A stretch of DNA of 27,687 nt from Anaerolineaceae bacterium UBA4890 (GTDB lineage: Bacteria; Chloroflexota; Anaerolineae; Anaerolineales; Anaerolineaceae), in the NCBI GenBank assembly GCA_002399085.1, contig DHCY01000032.1:391-28077 (forward strand), read 5' to 3'. Shown here one piece after another: positions 16,471 through 24,392 of this stretch (positions within the stretch are counted from its first letter, which is position 1; every line of letters begins with the position of its first letter). The notes under the pieces were generated by a model. The model was given only the letters and a program-made list of their open reading frames with translations, did no database searches and had not been told where the DNA came from. The translations under genes and the position numbers were made by a program.

Positions 16471-17592
16471 ATGAACAAAATCATCATCGCATCTGACTCT
16501 TTCAAAGGTTCGCTTAGTGCCCAACAAGCCTGCAGCATTATCGCCAGGCAAGCCAGACTAGCTTTTCCCGAGGCTACGGTAATGGGATTGCCCATCGCCG
16601 ATGGTGGTGAGGGGCTGGTTGAGGTCGTGCTAAGACATAAGCGAGGCACACTTCGTCAAATTGAGGCTAGCGATCCCCTCGGCAGAATGATATTGGCAGG
16701 TTACGCCTTCCTTGATAACCATGAGGCAGTGATCGAGATGGCAGCCGCAGCTGGATTGCCCCTCTTACATAAAGGCGAACTCGACCCAACCAAAACCAGT
16801 ACATTTGGGGTGGGGGAACTGATGCTCGCTGCCATTAGTGGCGGTGCTGACCCGATTTATGTTGGACTGGGCGGGAGCGCTACAGTCGATGGTGGCGTTG
16901 GGGCTGCGTGCGCGCTGGAAATTCGTTTTCTTGACGAGCGGGGTGGGGTGGTTTACAGAGGAGAAGATTTACAACAGATTACGCAAGTCGATTTGCGAGG
17001 TTTACACGAGCTGGATTATTCCGGCAAAATTATTTTCCTGACCGATGTCAACAATCCGCTGTGCGGTCCCAACGGTGCCGCGGAAGTATTCGGACCGCAA
17101 AAAGGCGCCACTCCCGAACAGGTGAGGCACCTGGATGGAGGTTTGGACCACCTGGCTTCCGTGGTTGCCCAGGAAAGCGGGTTGAATCTGAAAGATGTGC
17201 CCGGGATGGGCGCGGCTGGCGGGTTTGCGCTGCCGTTTGTGGCATTCATGGGCGCTGAAATGCGCAGCGGTATCGATTTTGTGCTCGATTTGATGGATTT
17301 TGACCAAAAATTGGTCGGAACTGACCTTGTAATTACAGGAGAAGGGCGTACAGACGCTCAAAGTGCCATGGGCAAGGCGATTTCGGCGGTTGCCAGGCGC
17401 TCACAGGCAACTGGAGTTCGCGTAGCCGTAATTTCAGGCACGTTAGGGGAGGGCGCTCGGCAGATGATTGAGCTTGGGGTGACGGATATGGTACAGGCGA
17501 CCCCGGTTGGGCAAACGTTGGAAGAGGCAATGTTGCACGCCGAAGAGAATTTGGCGAATGCGGCGAGAGATTATTTTGTAAATTATAAGTAG
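16471..17592 (+). CDS. glxK: Glycerate 2-kinase (GlxK/GarK family)
   Basis: A 373-residue soluble kinase that phosphorylates D-glycerate with ATP, giving 2-phosphoglycerate for glycolysis. Family motifs are clear: ASDSFKGSLSA at 7-17, PIADGGEGL at 41-49, GLGGSATVDGGVGAA near 137-151, and ITGEGRTDAQSAMGKA near 288-303. Length is normal for this class (about 375-380). The start ATG has no recognisable ribosome site; the leader is TA-rich and directly follows a heptamer array, so it may be translated from a short leader or be leaderless. It stands alone; no glyoxylate or tartronate genes are adjacent, so glycerate may come from another pathway. Confidence 0.92.
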   Translation: MNKIIIASDSFKGSLSAQQACSIIARQARLAFPEATVMGLPIADGGEGLVEVVLRHKRGTLRQIEASDPLGRMILAGYAFLDNHEAVIEMAAAAGLPLLHKGELDPTKTSTFGVGELMLAAISGGADPIYVGLGGSATVDGGVGAACALEIRFLDERGGVVYRGEDLQQITQVDLRGLHELDYSGKIIFLTDVNNPLCGPNGAAEVFGPQKGATPEQVRHLDGGLDHLASVVAQESGLNLKDVPGMGAAGGFALPFVAFMGAEMRSGIDFVLDLMDFDQKLVGTDLVITGEGRTDAQSAMGKAISAVARRSQATGVRVAVISGTLGEGARQMIELGVTDMVQATPVGQTLEEAMLHAEENLANAARDYFVNYK

Positions 17593-18059
17593 AGACAAAA
17601 CTGCCTTTCAATTCCGATCTGCTTTGCCAGCCGCGCTCAACCCTTACCACCCCTCCTGGGAGGAAGAGAGAACAGGTTTGTTTTTGTAGGTCAGGTTCCG
17701 CTTTTGAACCTGACATCAGAAGCATTGGCAAACCGTATGGATTTATCAAAAGTCAAAGGCAGACTGCCACGCCCCCTGCGGGGTCTCGCAGTGACTGAGG
17801 AAAAGAAAAGGCAGACTGCCACGCCCCTTGCGGGGTCTCGCAGTGACCGCGCGATGGAGATGAATACCGCTCGTTTCGCTCTAAGCATGCAACTTCACTC
17901 AAAAACAGTTAAAACCCCTCTCATAACTATCGAGAAGTGATATTCTCATAAGTAAATATTTTTGCAAATTGTGTACGTCTATCACTCCCTCCCCTGCCAG
18001 GAGGTGCTGTGCAAGCCGGGTCGAAGAACGCAACCCTGCCTACGAAAAGAGACATTTGT
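17593..18059. repeat. Intergenic region with R2 and R1 repeats
   Basis: No gene is seen here. One composite unit (17658-17795) contains AGGAAGAGAGAACAGG, the R2 palindrome, a linker and R1 (17755-17795), followed by a second R1 at 17807-17847. The 17848-18059 stretch is AT-rich and holds nothing I recognise. Confidence 0.75.
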
Positions 18060-18525
18060 GACGTCTGGTTCAAAAGCGGAACCAGACCTACAACCCCTAT
18101 CTGTGATCCAGAAAAAAATCGGAATGCGAAAAGGGAAAGTCATTGGCTTGTCATCCTCGTGACGTCTGGTTCAAAAGCGGAACCAGACCTACAACTGGTT
18201 CAAAAGCGGAACCAGACCTACACCCCCTATCTTTGATTCAGAAGACATTCGGAATGCAAAAAGAAAAAGTCATTGGCTTGTCATCCTCGTGACGTCTGGT
18301 TCAAAAGAGGAACCAGACCTACACCCCCTATCTGTGATCCAGAAAAAAATTGGAATGCGAATAGGGAAAGTCATTGGCTTGTCGTCCTCGTGATGTCTGG
18401 TTCAAAAGAGGAACCAGACCTACACCCCCTATCTTTGATTCAGAAAAAAATCGGAATGCAAAAAGAAAAAGTCATTGGCTTGTGGTCCTCGTGATGTCTG
18501 GTTCAAAAGAGTAACCAGATCTACG
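18060..18525 (+). repeat. 101-bp tandem array built on palindrome R3
   Basis: Six copies of the palindrome GTCTGGTTC-aaaagcg-GAACCAGAC start at about 18060, 18161, 18192, 18291, 18392 and 18493. Apart from an extra palindrome at 18192, they are about 101 bp apart. The sequence between them has two alternating types. Type A contains CTGTGATCC and GCGAA-AGGG (after 18092 and 18322). Type B contains CTTTGATTCAG and GCAAAAAGAAAAAG (after 18220 and 18424). All close with AGTCATTGGCTTGT-ATCCTCGT or near variants. The last copy has decayed (GAGTAACCAGATC). Confidence 0.85.
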
Positions 18526-18572
18526 CCTACTGGTTTTCAAACGCTGCTCGGGCTGACAGACGACAGAATAAT

Positions 18573-18602
18573 AAAAATGGCTGGTGCGAGCCAGCCATTT
18601 TT
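18573..18602 (-). terminator. Rho-independent terminator after hcp
   Basis: AAAAATGGCTGG (18573-18584) pairs perfectly with CCAGCCATTTTT (18591-18602) around a 6-nt loop. The A/T flanks supply a T-run on both strands. It lies 20 bp past the stop of the hybrid cluster protein gene. Confidence 0.9.
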
Positions 18603-18621
18603 ATATCAACCAAATAGAACC

Positions 18622-20310
18622 TTAAGCGCCAGACATCATGGAAGCGACGTCGGTTTCCACCGTATCAATCGGCTTGAGGTCATAAGCTTCCACCAGCACC
18701 TTAACCACATTCGGTGAAAGGAATGCCGGCAGTGTGGGACCCAAGCGAATCTTCTTCACGCCCAAAGAAAGCAGCCCCAGCAGCACGATCACAGCTTTCT
18801 GCTCATACCAGGCAATGTCATAAGAAAGCGGCAAATCATTGATACCGCATTCAAACGCCTCTGCCAGCGCCATTGCGATCAGCACCAGCGAATAGCTGTC
18901 GTTGCACTGCCCCGCATCCAGAACACGCGGAAAGCCGCCGATCTCACCCAGCCCAAGCTTGTTGTAGCGATACTTGGCACAACCAGCCGTGAGGATTATC
19001 GTGTCTTCCGGTAGCGTTTCGGCGACGTCGGTGTAGTATTGGCGGGTTTTTTGGCGACCGTCACAGCCAGCCATGACCACGAAGCGCGAGATCGCCCCAG
19101 CCTTAACCGCATCGATCACCTGGTCTGCCACGCTCAAGACAGTGTGGTGCGCAAAACCAATCGGGATCGTGCCGCTTTCCAGTTCCTCGGGCTCAGGCAA
19201 AGTTTTGGCAAGCGCGATGATCTCAGAAAAGTCCTTGTGCCCACCAGAAACACGGTCGGCGATGTGTGGCACATCCGGGTAGCCGGTCATGCCTGTGGTG
19301 AAAATGCGATTCTTGTAGGAGTAGTTCTCTCGGATCGGCACAATGCAGTTGGTAGTCATCAGGATGGGACCGTTGAATGAGGCAAATTCCTTGTCCTGCA
19401 TCCACCACGAGCCGCCGTAGTTGCCGACCAGGTGCTTATATTTCTTCAGCCCGGGATAGGCGTTGGTGGGCAGCATCTCGCCATGAGTGTAGATGTTGAT
19501 GCCAGTGCCTTCGGTTTGCTGAAGCAGCTCTTCCAGGTCCACCAGGTCGTGACCGCTGACCAAAATGCCGGGTCCGGGCACGACACCGATATTGACCTGG
19601 GTTGGTTCGGGGTTGCCATAGCGCGAAGTGTTGCTCTGGTCCAACAGTGCCATGGATTTTACGCCAAACTCTCCGGTTTTTTGCACCATGGCGAGCAGCT
19701 CGTCGACGCCCAATTTGTTGTTGGTGGTGGCTTCCAGCGCTTCCTGCATGAAAGCCAGGATGCTTGCGTCGCGCCCACCCACCAGGTAGGCGTGGTCGGT
19801 GTAGGCAGCCATACCCTTGAGCCCGTAGATGATCAATTCGCGCAGTGAACGCACATCTTCATCCAGGGTCAGATCGTCCATGATGCCGATCGTGTGCGCT
19901 TTGGCGAGCAGGGTTTCGATTTCGTAATTGTCGGGGTGCCAGCCAGCCCAATCGGTACCGCTGCCGAAGCAATTGGAATTGTGCAATTCATTGCACCGAT
20001 TCTGGGCAAGAGTGCGCAGGTTGTCGCGCAATTCAACCGCTTTTTTGATCAATTCGACGAAACGTTCGGCATCGAAATTAGCATTGGTGATCGTGGCGAA
20101 GAGCGCCTGGGCGACGAACAGATCAGTCTCATCGTCTTGCACACCCATGCCGCGACCGCGGGTGCCCCAAAAAGAGATGCCTTTCAGCAGATAAATCAGC
20201 AGATCTTGCAGGTTGGCAACATCGGCGGTTTTTCCGCATATGCCTTTGGGGGTATTGCAGCCCCGGTTACGCATCGTTTCCTGGCATTGGTAACAGAACA
20301 TTTCGTTCAT
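18622..20310 (-). CDS. hcp: Hybrid cluster protein (hydroxylamine reductase / NO-linked)
   Basis: A 562-residue iron-sulfur protein. It reduces hydroxylamine in vitro and is linked in vivo to nitric oxide detoxification and protein S-nitrosylation. The N-terminal cluster cysteines are C6, C9, C18 and C25 (MFCYQCQETMRNRGC), the short-spaced type found in strict anaerobes. Hybrid-cluster ligands are visible in order: H in GILVSGHDL, E in YTHGEML, and cysteines in TTNCIVPI, MAGCDGR, TAGCAKYRYN and DAGQCNDSY. Length fits the class (about 540-560). AAGGAG lies upstream of the start. The gene stands alone: no Hcr reductase or HcpR regulator is adjacent, so its electron donor is encoded elsewhere. 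Confidence 0.95.
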   Translation of the reverse strand: MNEMFCYQCQETMRNRGCNTPKGICGKTADVANLQDLLIYLLKGISFWGTRGRGMGVQDDETDLFVAQALFATITNANFDAERFVELIKKAVELRDNLRTLAQNRCNELHNSNCFGSGTDWAGWHPDNYEIETLLAKAHTIGIMDDLTLDEDVRSLRELIIYGLKGMAAYTDHAYLVGGRDASILAFMQEALEATTNNKLGVDELLAMVQKTGEFGVKSMALLDQSNTSRYGNPEPTQVNIGVVPGPGILVSGHDLVDLEELLQQTEGTGINIYTHGEMLPTNAYPGLKKYKHLVGNYGGSWWMQDKEFASFNGPILMTTNCIVPIRENYSYKNRIFTTGMTGYPDVPHIADRVSGGHKDFSEIIALAKTLPEPEELESGTIPIGFAHHTVLSVADQVIDAVKAGAISRFVVMAGCDGRQKTRQYYTDVAETLPEDTIILTAGCAKYRYNKLGLGEIGGFPRVLDAGQCNDSYSLVLIAMALAEAFECGINDLPLSYDIAWYEQKAVIVLLGLLSLGVKKIRLGPTLPAFLSPNVVKVLVEAYDLKPIDTVETDVASMMSGA

Positions 20311-20390
20311 AAAAATACTCCTTAATTTGGTTGTTGTATTGGTTGCATTTTAACCGAGAACGGGAAATTGTGAGCGAACAGAGGCAGGGG

Positions 20391-20717
20391 GTGGACGAAA
20401 GAACAGGTTTCTTCGTGTAGGTCAGGTTCCGCTTTTGAACCTGACATCACAAGCATTGTCAAGCTGCAGGCAATTTTCAAAAGTCAAAGGCAGACTGCCA
20501 CGCCCCCTGCGGGGTCTCGCAGTGACCGGGAGGAAGAGAGAACAGGTTTGTTTGTGTAGGTCAGGTTCCGCTTTTGAACCTGACATCAGAAGCATTGTCA
20601 AACCGCAGGCAATTTTCAAAAGTCAAAGGCAGACTGCCACGACCCCTACGGGGTCTCGCAGTGACTGAGGAAATGAAAAGGCAGACTGCCACGCCCCCTA
20701 AGGGGTCTCGCAGTGAC
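20391..20717 (+). repeat. Tandem composite R2-R1 units (about 139-bp period)
   Basis: Two complete units, 20391-20526 and 20529-20665, are tandem with a 139-bp period, followed by a third R1 at 20677-20717. Each unit is GGA-GA-AGAACAGG, the R2 palindrome GTCAGGTTC-cgctttt-GAACCTGAC, a linker ending TTTTCAAAAGTC, and R1. R1 copies differ in their inner loop (CCTGCGGGG, CCTACGGGG, CCTAAGGGG). No gene is seen in 20311-20931. Confidence 0.85.
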
Positions 20718-20862
20718 TGAGGGCGGGGTGTCCTTTCGGGGTCTTGCAGACCGGGTGAGATTAGACCAGCGCAAGCCTGGCTGCGGAACCAGGTGTTCGT
20801 GCCGTTAACAGTCCTATCCCCCACCCACCCTGACAATAATTGTGATCAAAATGCACTTTTTC

Positions 20863-20891
20863 TTGACTTTTGTATTAACAATTGTTATACT
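20863..20891 (+). promoter_or_regulatory. Sigma-70-type promoter of the lacI-type regulator
   Basis: TTGACT (20863-20868) and TATACT (20886-20891) are separated by exactly 17 bp. The start codon is 41 bp beyond the -10 box. A 12-bp palindrome (TAACAATTGTTA, 20876-20887) lies in the spacer. Confidence 0.85.
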
Positions 20892-20902
20892 AGCAGTTAA
20901 CA

Positions 20903-20918
20903 ATTAACGCGCGTTAAT
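20903..20918 (+). promoter_or_regulatory. Probable LacI-family operator
   Basis: ATTAACGCGCGTTAAT is a perfect 16-bp palindrome with a central CG step, as is usual for LacI-type operators. It begins 12 bp after the -10 box and ends 13 bp before the regulator ATG, so it fits autoregulation. The nearby palindrome TAACAATTGTTA (20876-20887) may be a second half of the site. No similar site is seen in the 74 bp before the transporter gene. Confidence 0.7.
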
Positions 20919-20931
20919 CAAGAGGGAAGGA

Positions 20932-21963
20932 ATGAGCAAACGGATTACAAGTCAGGATGTTGCCGACCTGGCTGGGGTTTCACGAACCACGGTCTCCTTT
21001 GTGTTGAATAACGAAAAACGCTTCGCAATTCGTCCCGAAACCGCCGAAAAAGTCCGTGCCGCTGCCAAACAACTTGGCTATTACCCCAACGCCTCTGCCC
21101 GCGCCCTCGCTTCCAATCAAACCAAAACCATCGGTCTGATCCTCAGCCGCGCCCCCCAATATATTGCTTCTGACCCTTTCCTGCCCCAGATTTTGGGCGG
21201 TCTGCTGGACGTGCTCAAGCAAAACCGGCAGGGTTTGTTGCTGGAATGGGTGGAACCCGGTCAGCAGCTGGAAACCTATCTCGAACTCACCCGCGCCCAT
21301 CACATCGACGGCATGATCCTGATGACTCCCCGCCTGGATGACAGCGGCATCCGCGCGCTGGAAGAAGCCGAGATCCCCGTAGTCCTGATGGGTTCCATCC
21401 CGGATTCAACCCTCCATTCGGTGGACGTTGACAACCTGGGTGCAGCCGAGACTGCCGTGAACCACCTTATCGGACTGGGGCACACCAAAATTGCCTGCAT
21501 CACCAACGCTGCCCTGCCCTACACCTCATCCTCCCAACGGTTGGAAGGCTACAAGCAAGCGTTAAGAAACGCCAACCTGGATTTCGATGAAAACCTGGTT
21601 TGGCAAGCCGATTTTGACATGCAAAGCGGCTACGAAGTTACCAAAGCGCTTATCTCAGCAGGGCATGAGTTTACGGCAATATTCGTTGCCAGTGATAATG
21701 TTGCCCTGGGTGCTTACGCAGCCCTGCGCGAAGCCGGGCTAGCCATTCCCGCTGATGTATCAGTGGTCGGTTTTGATGATATCCCCTCATCATCCTATAT
21801 CCAGCCAGCTCTGACTACCATCCGCATGCCCGCCCACGAAATCGCTGGGCAGTCTTACAACCTGCTGATGAGGTTGATGAAACGCGATTTCCCGCAGGAG
21901 AGAGCAATCTCACTGCCGACCGACCTGGTTTTGCGCCAGTCAACGCGGTCACTAAAAGGTTAG
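20932..21963 (+). CDS. LacI-family transcriptional regulator
   Basis: A 343-residue repressor of the LacI/GalR family. The N-terminal helix-turn-helix (TSQDVADLAGVSRTTVSFVLN, about 6-26) and hinge (YYPNASARALASNQTKTIGLIL, about 52-73) are classic; the rest is a periplasmic-binding-protein-like sugar-sensing domain with the typical VSVVGFDDIP segment. It is followed after 74 bp by the alpha-glucoside transporter genes, so it most likely senses their sugar. A perfect palindrome between its own promoter and start codon suggests it represses itself. GGGAAGG precedes the ATG. Confidence 0.92.
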   Translation: MSKRITSQDVADLAGVSRTTVSFVLNNEKRFAIRPETAEKVRAAAKQLGYYPNASARALASNQTKTIGLILSRAPQYIASDPFLPQILGGLLDVLKQNRQGLLLEWVEPGQQLETYLELTRAHHIDGMILMTPRLDDSGIRALEEAEIPVVLMGSIPDSTLHSVDVDNLGAAETAVNHLIGLGHTKIACITNAALPYTSSSQRLEGYKQALRNANLDFDENLVWQADFDMQSGYEVTKALISAGHEFTAIFVASDNVALGAYAALREAGLAIPADVSVVGFDDIPSSSYIQPALTTIRMPAHEIAGQSYNLLMRLMKRDFPQERAISLPTDLVLRQSTRSLKG

Positions 21964-21999
21964 AAAAGGCAAAAACTGTCGCCTTTTGAAGTATATAAT
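21964..21999 (+). promoter_or_regulatory. Hairpin and possible -10 box between lacI-type gene and aglE
   Basis: AAAAGGC (21964-21970) pairs with GCCTTTT (21981-21987) directly after the regulator stop; a weak terminator or attenuator is possible. TATAAT follows at 21994-21999, but no -35 is clear. Either the transporter has its own weak promoter here, or it is transcribed through from the regulator promoter. Confidence 0.45.
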
Positions 22000-22037
22000 C
22001 TAATCAACTGTTTCTATTGTACTGAAAGGAGTAAAAG

Positions 22038-23369
22038 ATGAAACAAAAACGTTCTATCTGGACCCTACTGGCTATTTTGCTGGTGGCATCCCTTGCCCTT
22101 GCTGCTTGTGCTAGTCCCGCAGCGACAACCCAACCCCCGGTGGAAGAAGAAGCCCCCGTGGAAGAAGCGCCCGTTGTTGGCGATTTCGATTGCACCGGCG
22201 TAACCGCTGGTGACACCGTTTCAATGCTCTACCAATGGTCGGGCGAAGAAGAAGCCAAGCTGACCGCCATCCTGCAACCCTGGATGGATGCTTGCGGTGT
22301 CGTTGTTAACCCGGAATCAACCCGCGACCAGGCTCTGCTGGACACCCGAGTCCAGGCTGGCACTCCCCCGGATGTGACTTTCTGGAACATTCCCCAACTG
22401 ACCCAATACAAAGACCTGCTGGTTGACATGAACACTCTTGGTGCAAATGCTGCCAATTATGCTGGTTACTGGGGCGATATTGGCACCATCGACGGACGCT
22501 GGCTCGGTCTGCCCGTCAAGGCTGATGTCAAAACCCTGATCTGGTACAGCCCTGCCAATTTTGAAGCGGCTGGCTATACCGTCCCCACCACCTGGGCAGA
22601 ACTTGACGCGCTCGTCGAAAAGATGGTCGCCGATGGTAATGTGCCGTGGTCACTGGGTATGGAATCCGGCGACGCTACTGGCTGGACTGGTACCGACTTC
22701 ATCCAGGACATCCTGCTCGTAACGCAAGGACCGGACTATGTCAGCAAAATCATCTCTGGCGAGATCCCCTACAACGATGCCGGCGTGAAAGAAGCCTACG
22801 AGATCTATGGCAAATGGGCTATGGATCCCAAATACACCGTTGCTGGTGCTGAAGGCACCCTTTCCACTGGTTTCAACGATGCCATACTGAAAGTCTTCTC
22901 AGACACCCCCGAAGCCTACATGGTCAAACAATCTGGCTTTGCCAGCGGCACCCTGCTGGGCACCTACCCGGATAAAGTTTACGGCGTGGATTATGACTTC
23001 TTCGGCGTCCCCGGCGCACAGGGTCTGCAAGGCGGTTCTGACTGGCTGATGGTCTTCAATGACACACCAGCAGTGCGCTCACTGATCAAGTACCTGTCTT
23101 CTGACAAGGGCGGTGAGATGTGGGCACAGATTGGTTTCGACCTGAGCCCGAACGCTAAAGGCAACCAATCTTACACTTCAGAAGAAACAGCTAAGAAAGC
23201 TGCCCTGCTCGCCAACGCGACAGGCTTTACCCCCGATATCGGCGATTCCATCCCCGGCGGATTTGGCAGCGCTGAATTCAGCGGAATTACCGACTTTGTC
23301 AATGGCGGCGATCTGGACGCCATCCTCCAAACCATTGCAGACGCGCAAGCCGACGCATTGGCTCAATAA
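22038..23369 (+). CDS. aglE: Alpha-glucoside-type ABC transporter substrate-binding lipoprotein
   Basis: A 443-residue sugar-binding lipoprotein. The signal peptide (about 1-23) ends with a lipobox LALAAC, so C24 is the lipidated residue and the protein sits outside the membrane. A Pro/Glu-rich linker (about 30-47) follows, then a family 1 solute-binding fold (PPDVTFWNIPQL, WLGLPVKADVKTLIWY, WAELDALVEKM). It resembles AglE of alpha-glucoside systems for maltose, trehalose or sucrose-type sugars; the exact ligand is not proven. AAAGGAG precedes the ATG. It is the first of three transporter genes, followed by a hairpin at 23384-23405. Confidence 0.85.
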   Translation: MKQKRSIWTLLAILLVASLALAACASPAATTQPPVEEEAPVEEAPVVGDFDCTGVTAGDTVSMLYQWSGEEEAKLTAILQPWMDACGVVVNPESTRDQALLDTRVQAGTPPDVTFWNIPQLTQYKDLLVDMNTLGANAANYAGYWGDIGTIDGRWLGLPVKADVKTLIWYSPANFEAAGYTVPTTWAELDALVEKMVADGNVPWSLGMESGDATGWTGTDFIQDILLVTQGPDYVSKIISGEIPYNDAGVKEAYEIYGKWAMDPKYTVAGAEGTLSTGFNDAILKVFSDTPEAYMVKQSGFASGTLLGTYPDKVYGVDYDFFGVPGAQGLQGGSDWLMVFNDTPAVRSLIKYLSSDKGGEMWAQIGFDLSPNAKGNQSYTSEETAKKAALLANATGFTPDIGDSIPGGFGSAEFSGITDFVNGGDLDAILQTIADAQADALAQ

Positions 23370-23383
23370 GTAAACTGAAAATT

Positions 23384-23405
23384 GGAGGCGCCAACCGGCG
23401 CCTCC
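23384..23405 (+). promoter_or_regulatory. Strong hairpin between aglE and aglF
   Basis: GGAGGCGCC (23384-23392) pairs perfectly with GGCGCCTCC (23397-23405) around loop AACC, in the 60-bp gap between binding-protein and permease genes. Such stems often stabilise the upstream mRNA or cause partial termination so that more binding protein than permease is made. No T-run follows, so full termination is unlikely. Confidence 0.75.
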
Positions 23406-23429
23406 TCTCATAATTTAAAGGGAGGTAGC

Positions 23430-24392
23430 ATGGCAAAAGCAATCACTGCTTCCGTCATGAAACAAAAGAGACAAGTTCCCTGGCTTTACTTGCTTCCTGC
23501 AATCATCGTGATGACCATCTTCATTCTCTATCCTATGCTCAACACCGTCAGCCTGAGTTTCGGAAACGCGAACGGCACCGCTTCTGCCGCAACCACTTGT
23601 AGAGAAGGTCAGCCATGCTGGGGAGTCTTTGAAAATTATCGTTATGCGCTTACCAACGAATTGAACACCACCAACGTAAAAACCACCTGGGATAGTTTTT
23701 GGGTTTCATCTTATGGAAACATGATCAAGTGGCTTCTGGTCATGGTGACCGGCACGGTTGGCATCGGCTTGGTTTTTGCGGTTTTGGTGGACCGCATCAA
23801 ACAAGAAGCACTCGCCAAATCGATCATCTTCATGCCAATGGCAATTTCTTTCGTCGGTGCGGGTGTGATTTGGAAATTTGTTTACAACTACGGCACATCG
23901 CAGGTGCAAACGGGCATTTTGAACGCCATCATCACCGGGTTGGGTTTTAAACCTGTGTCCTGGCTCACCGAATCACCGCTGAATACCTACATGCTGGTTG
24001 TTGTCGGTGTCTGGATGTGGACCGGCTTCTGTATGACGCTGCTTTCATCGGCGATCAAATCCATTCCCGAAGAAATCATCGAAGCGTCCAGAATTGACGG
24101 CGCCAAAAACTTCGAGATCTTCACAAAAATCCAGGTTCCAATCATCGCGCCCACCATTGTGGTCGTTATTACCACCATGGTAATCAATGTGCTCAAACTT
24201 TTCGATATTGTCTACGTGATGACCGGCGGTAATTATGGCACCAACGTGATCGCCACCCGCATGTACACAGAAATGTATACCAACGCCCACTACGGTCGTG
24301 GTACGGCGATTGCGGTGATTTTAATTTTGTTCATAATTCCCTTCATTGTTATGAACATCCGCCGCTTTACAAAACAGGAGGCGATGCGATGA
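23430..24392 (+). CDS. aglF: Sugar ABC transporter permease, AglF type
   Basis: A 320-residue permease. The start at 23430 is chosen because GGGAGGT lies just upstream; an earlier in-frame start would run through the hairpin. About six helices are seen, with the segment AKSIIFMPMAISFVGAGVIW and the EAA loop (EASRIDGAKNFEIFTKIQVP) that docks the ATPase. The wording closely resembles AglF proteins. An external loop after helix 1 carries two cysteines (TTCREGQPCW) that could form a disulfide. The stop overlaps the next start by 4 bp (ATGA), so the permeases are translationally coupled. Confidence 0.88.
   Translation: MAKAITASVMKQKRQVPWLYLLPAIIVMTIFILYPMLNTVSLSFGNANGTASAATTCREGQPCWGVFENYRYALTNELNTTNVKTTWDSFWVSSYGNMIKWLLVMVTGTVGIGLVFAVLVDRIKQEALAKSIIFMPMAISFVGAGVIWKFVYNYGTSQVQTGILNAIITGLGFKPVSWLTESPLNTYMLVVVGVWMWTGFCMTLLSSAIKSIPEEIIEASRIDGAKNFEIFTKIQVPIIAPTIVVVITTMVINVLKLFDIVYVMTGGNYGTNVIATRMYTEMYTNAHYGRGTAIAVILILFIIPFIVMNIRRFTKQEAMR

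Noticed and set aside
18060..18525. CRISPR array
   Set aside because: Repeats are evenly spaced palindromes, but the segments between them are near-identical (two alternating types), not unique spacers, the unit is 101 bp, and no cas gene is present.
17704..18717. Short open frames in the repeat regions
   Set aside because: They translate repeat units (QTATPLAGSRSD, SGSKAEPDL), recur in several places, and lack ribosome sites.
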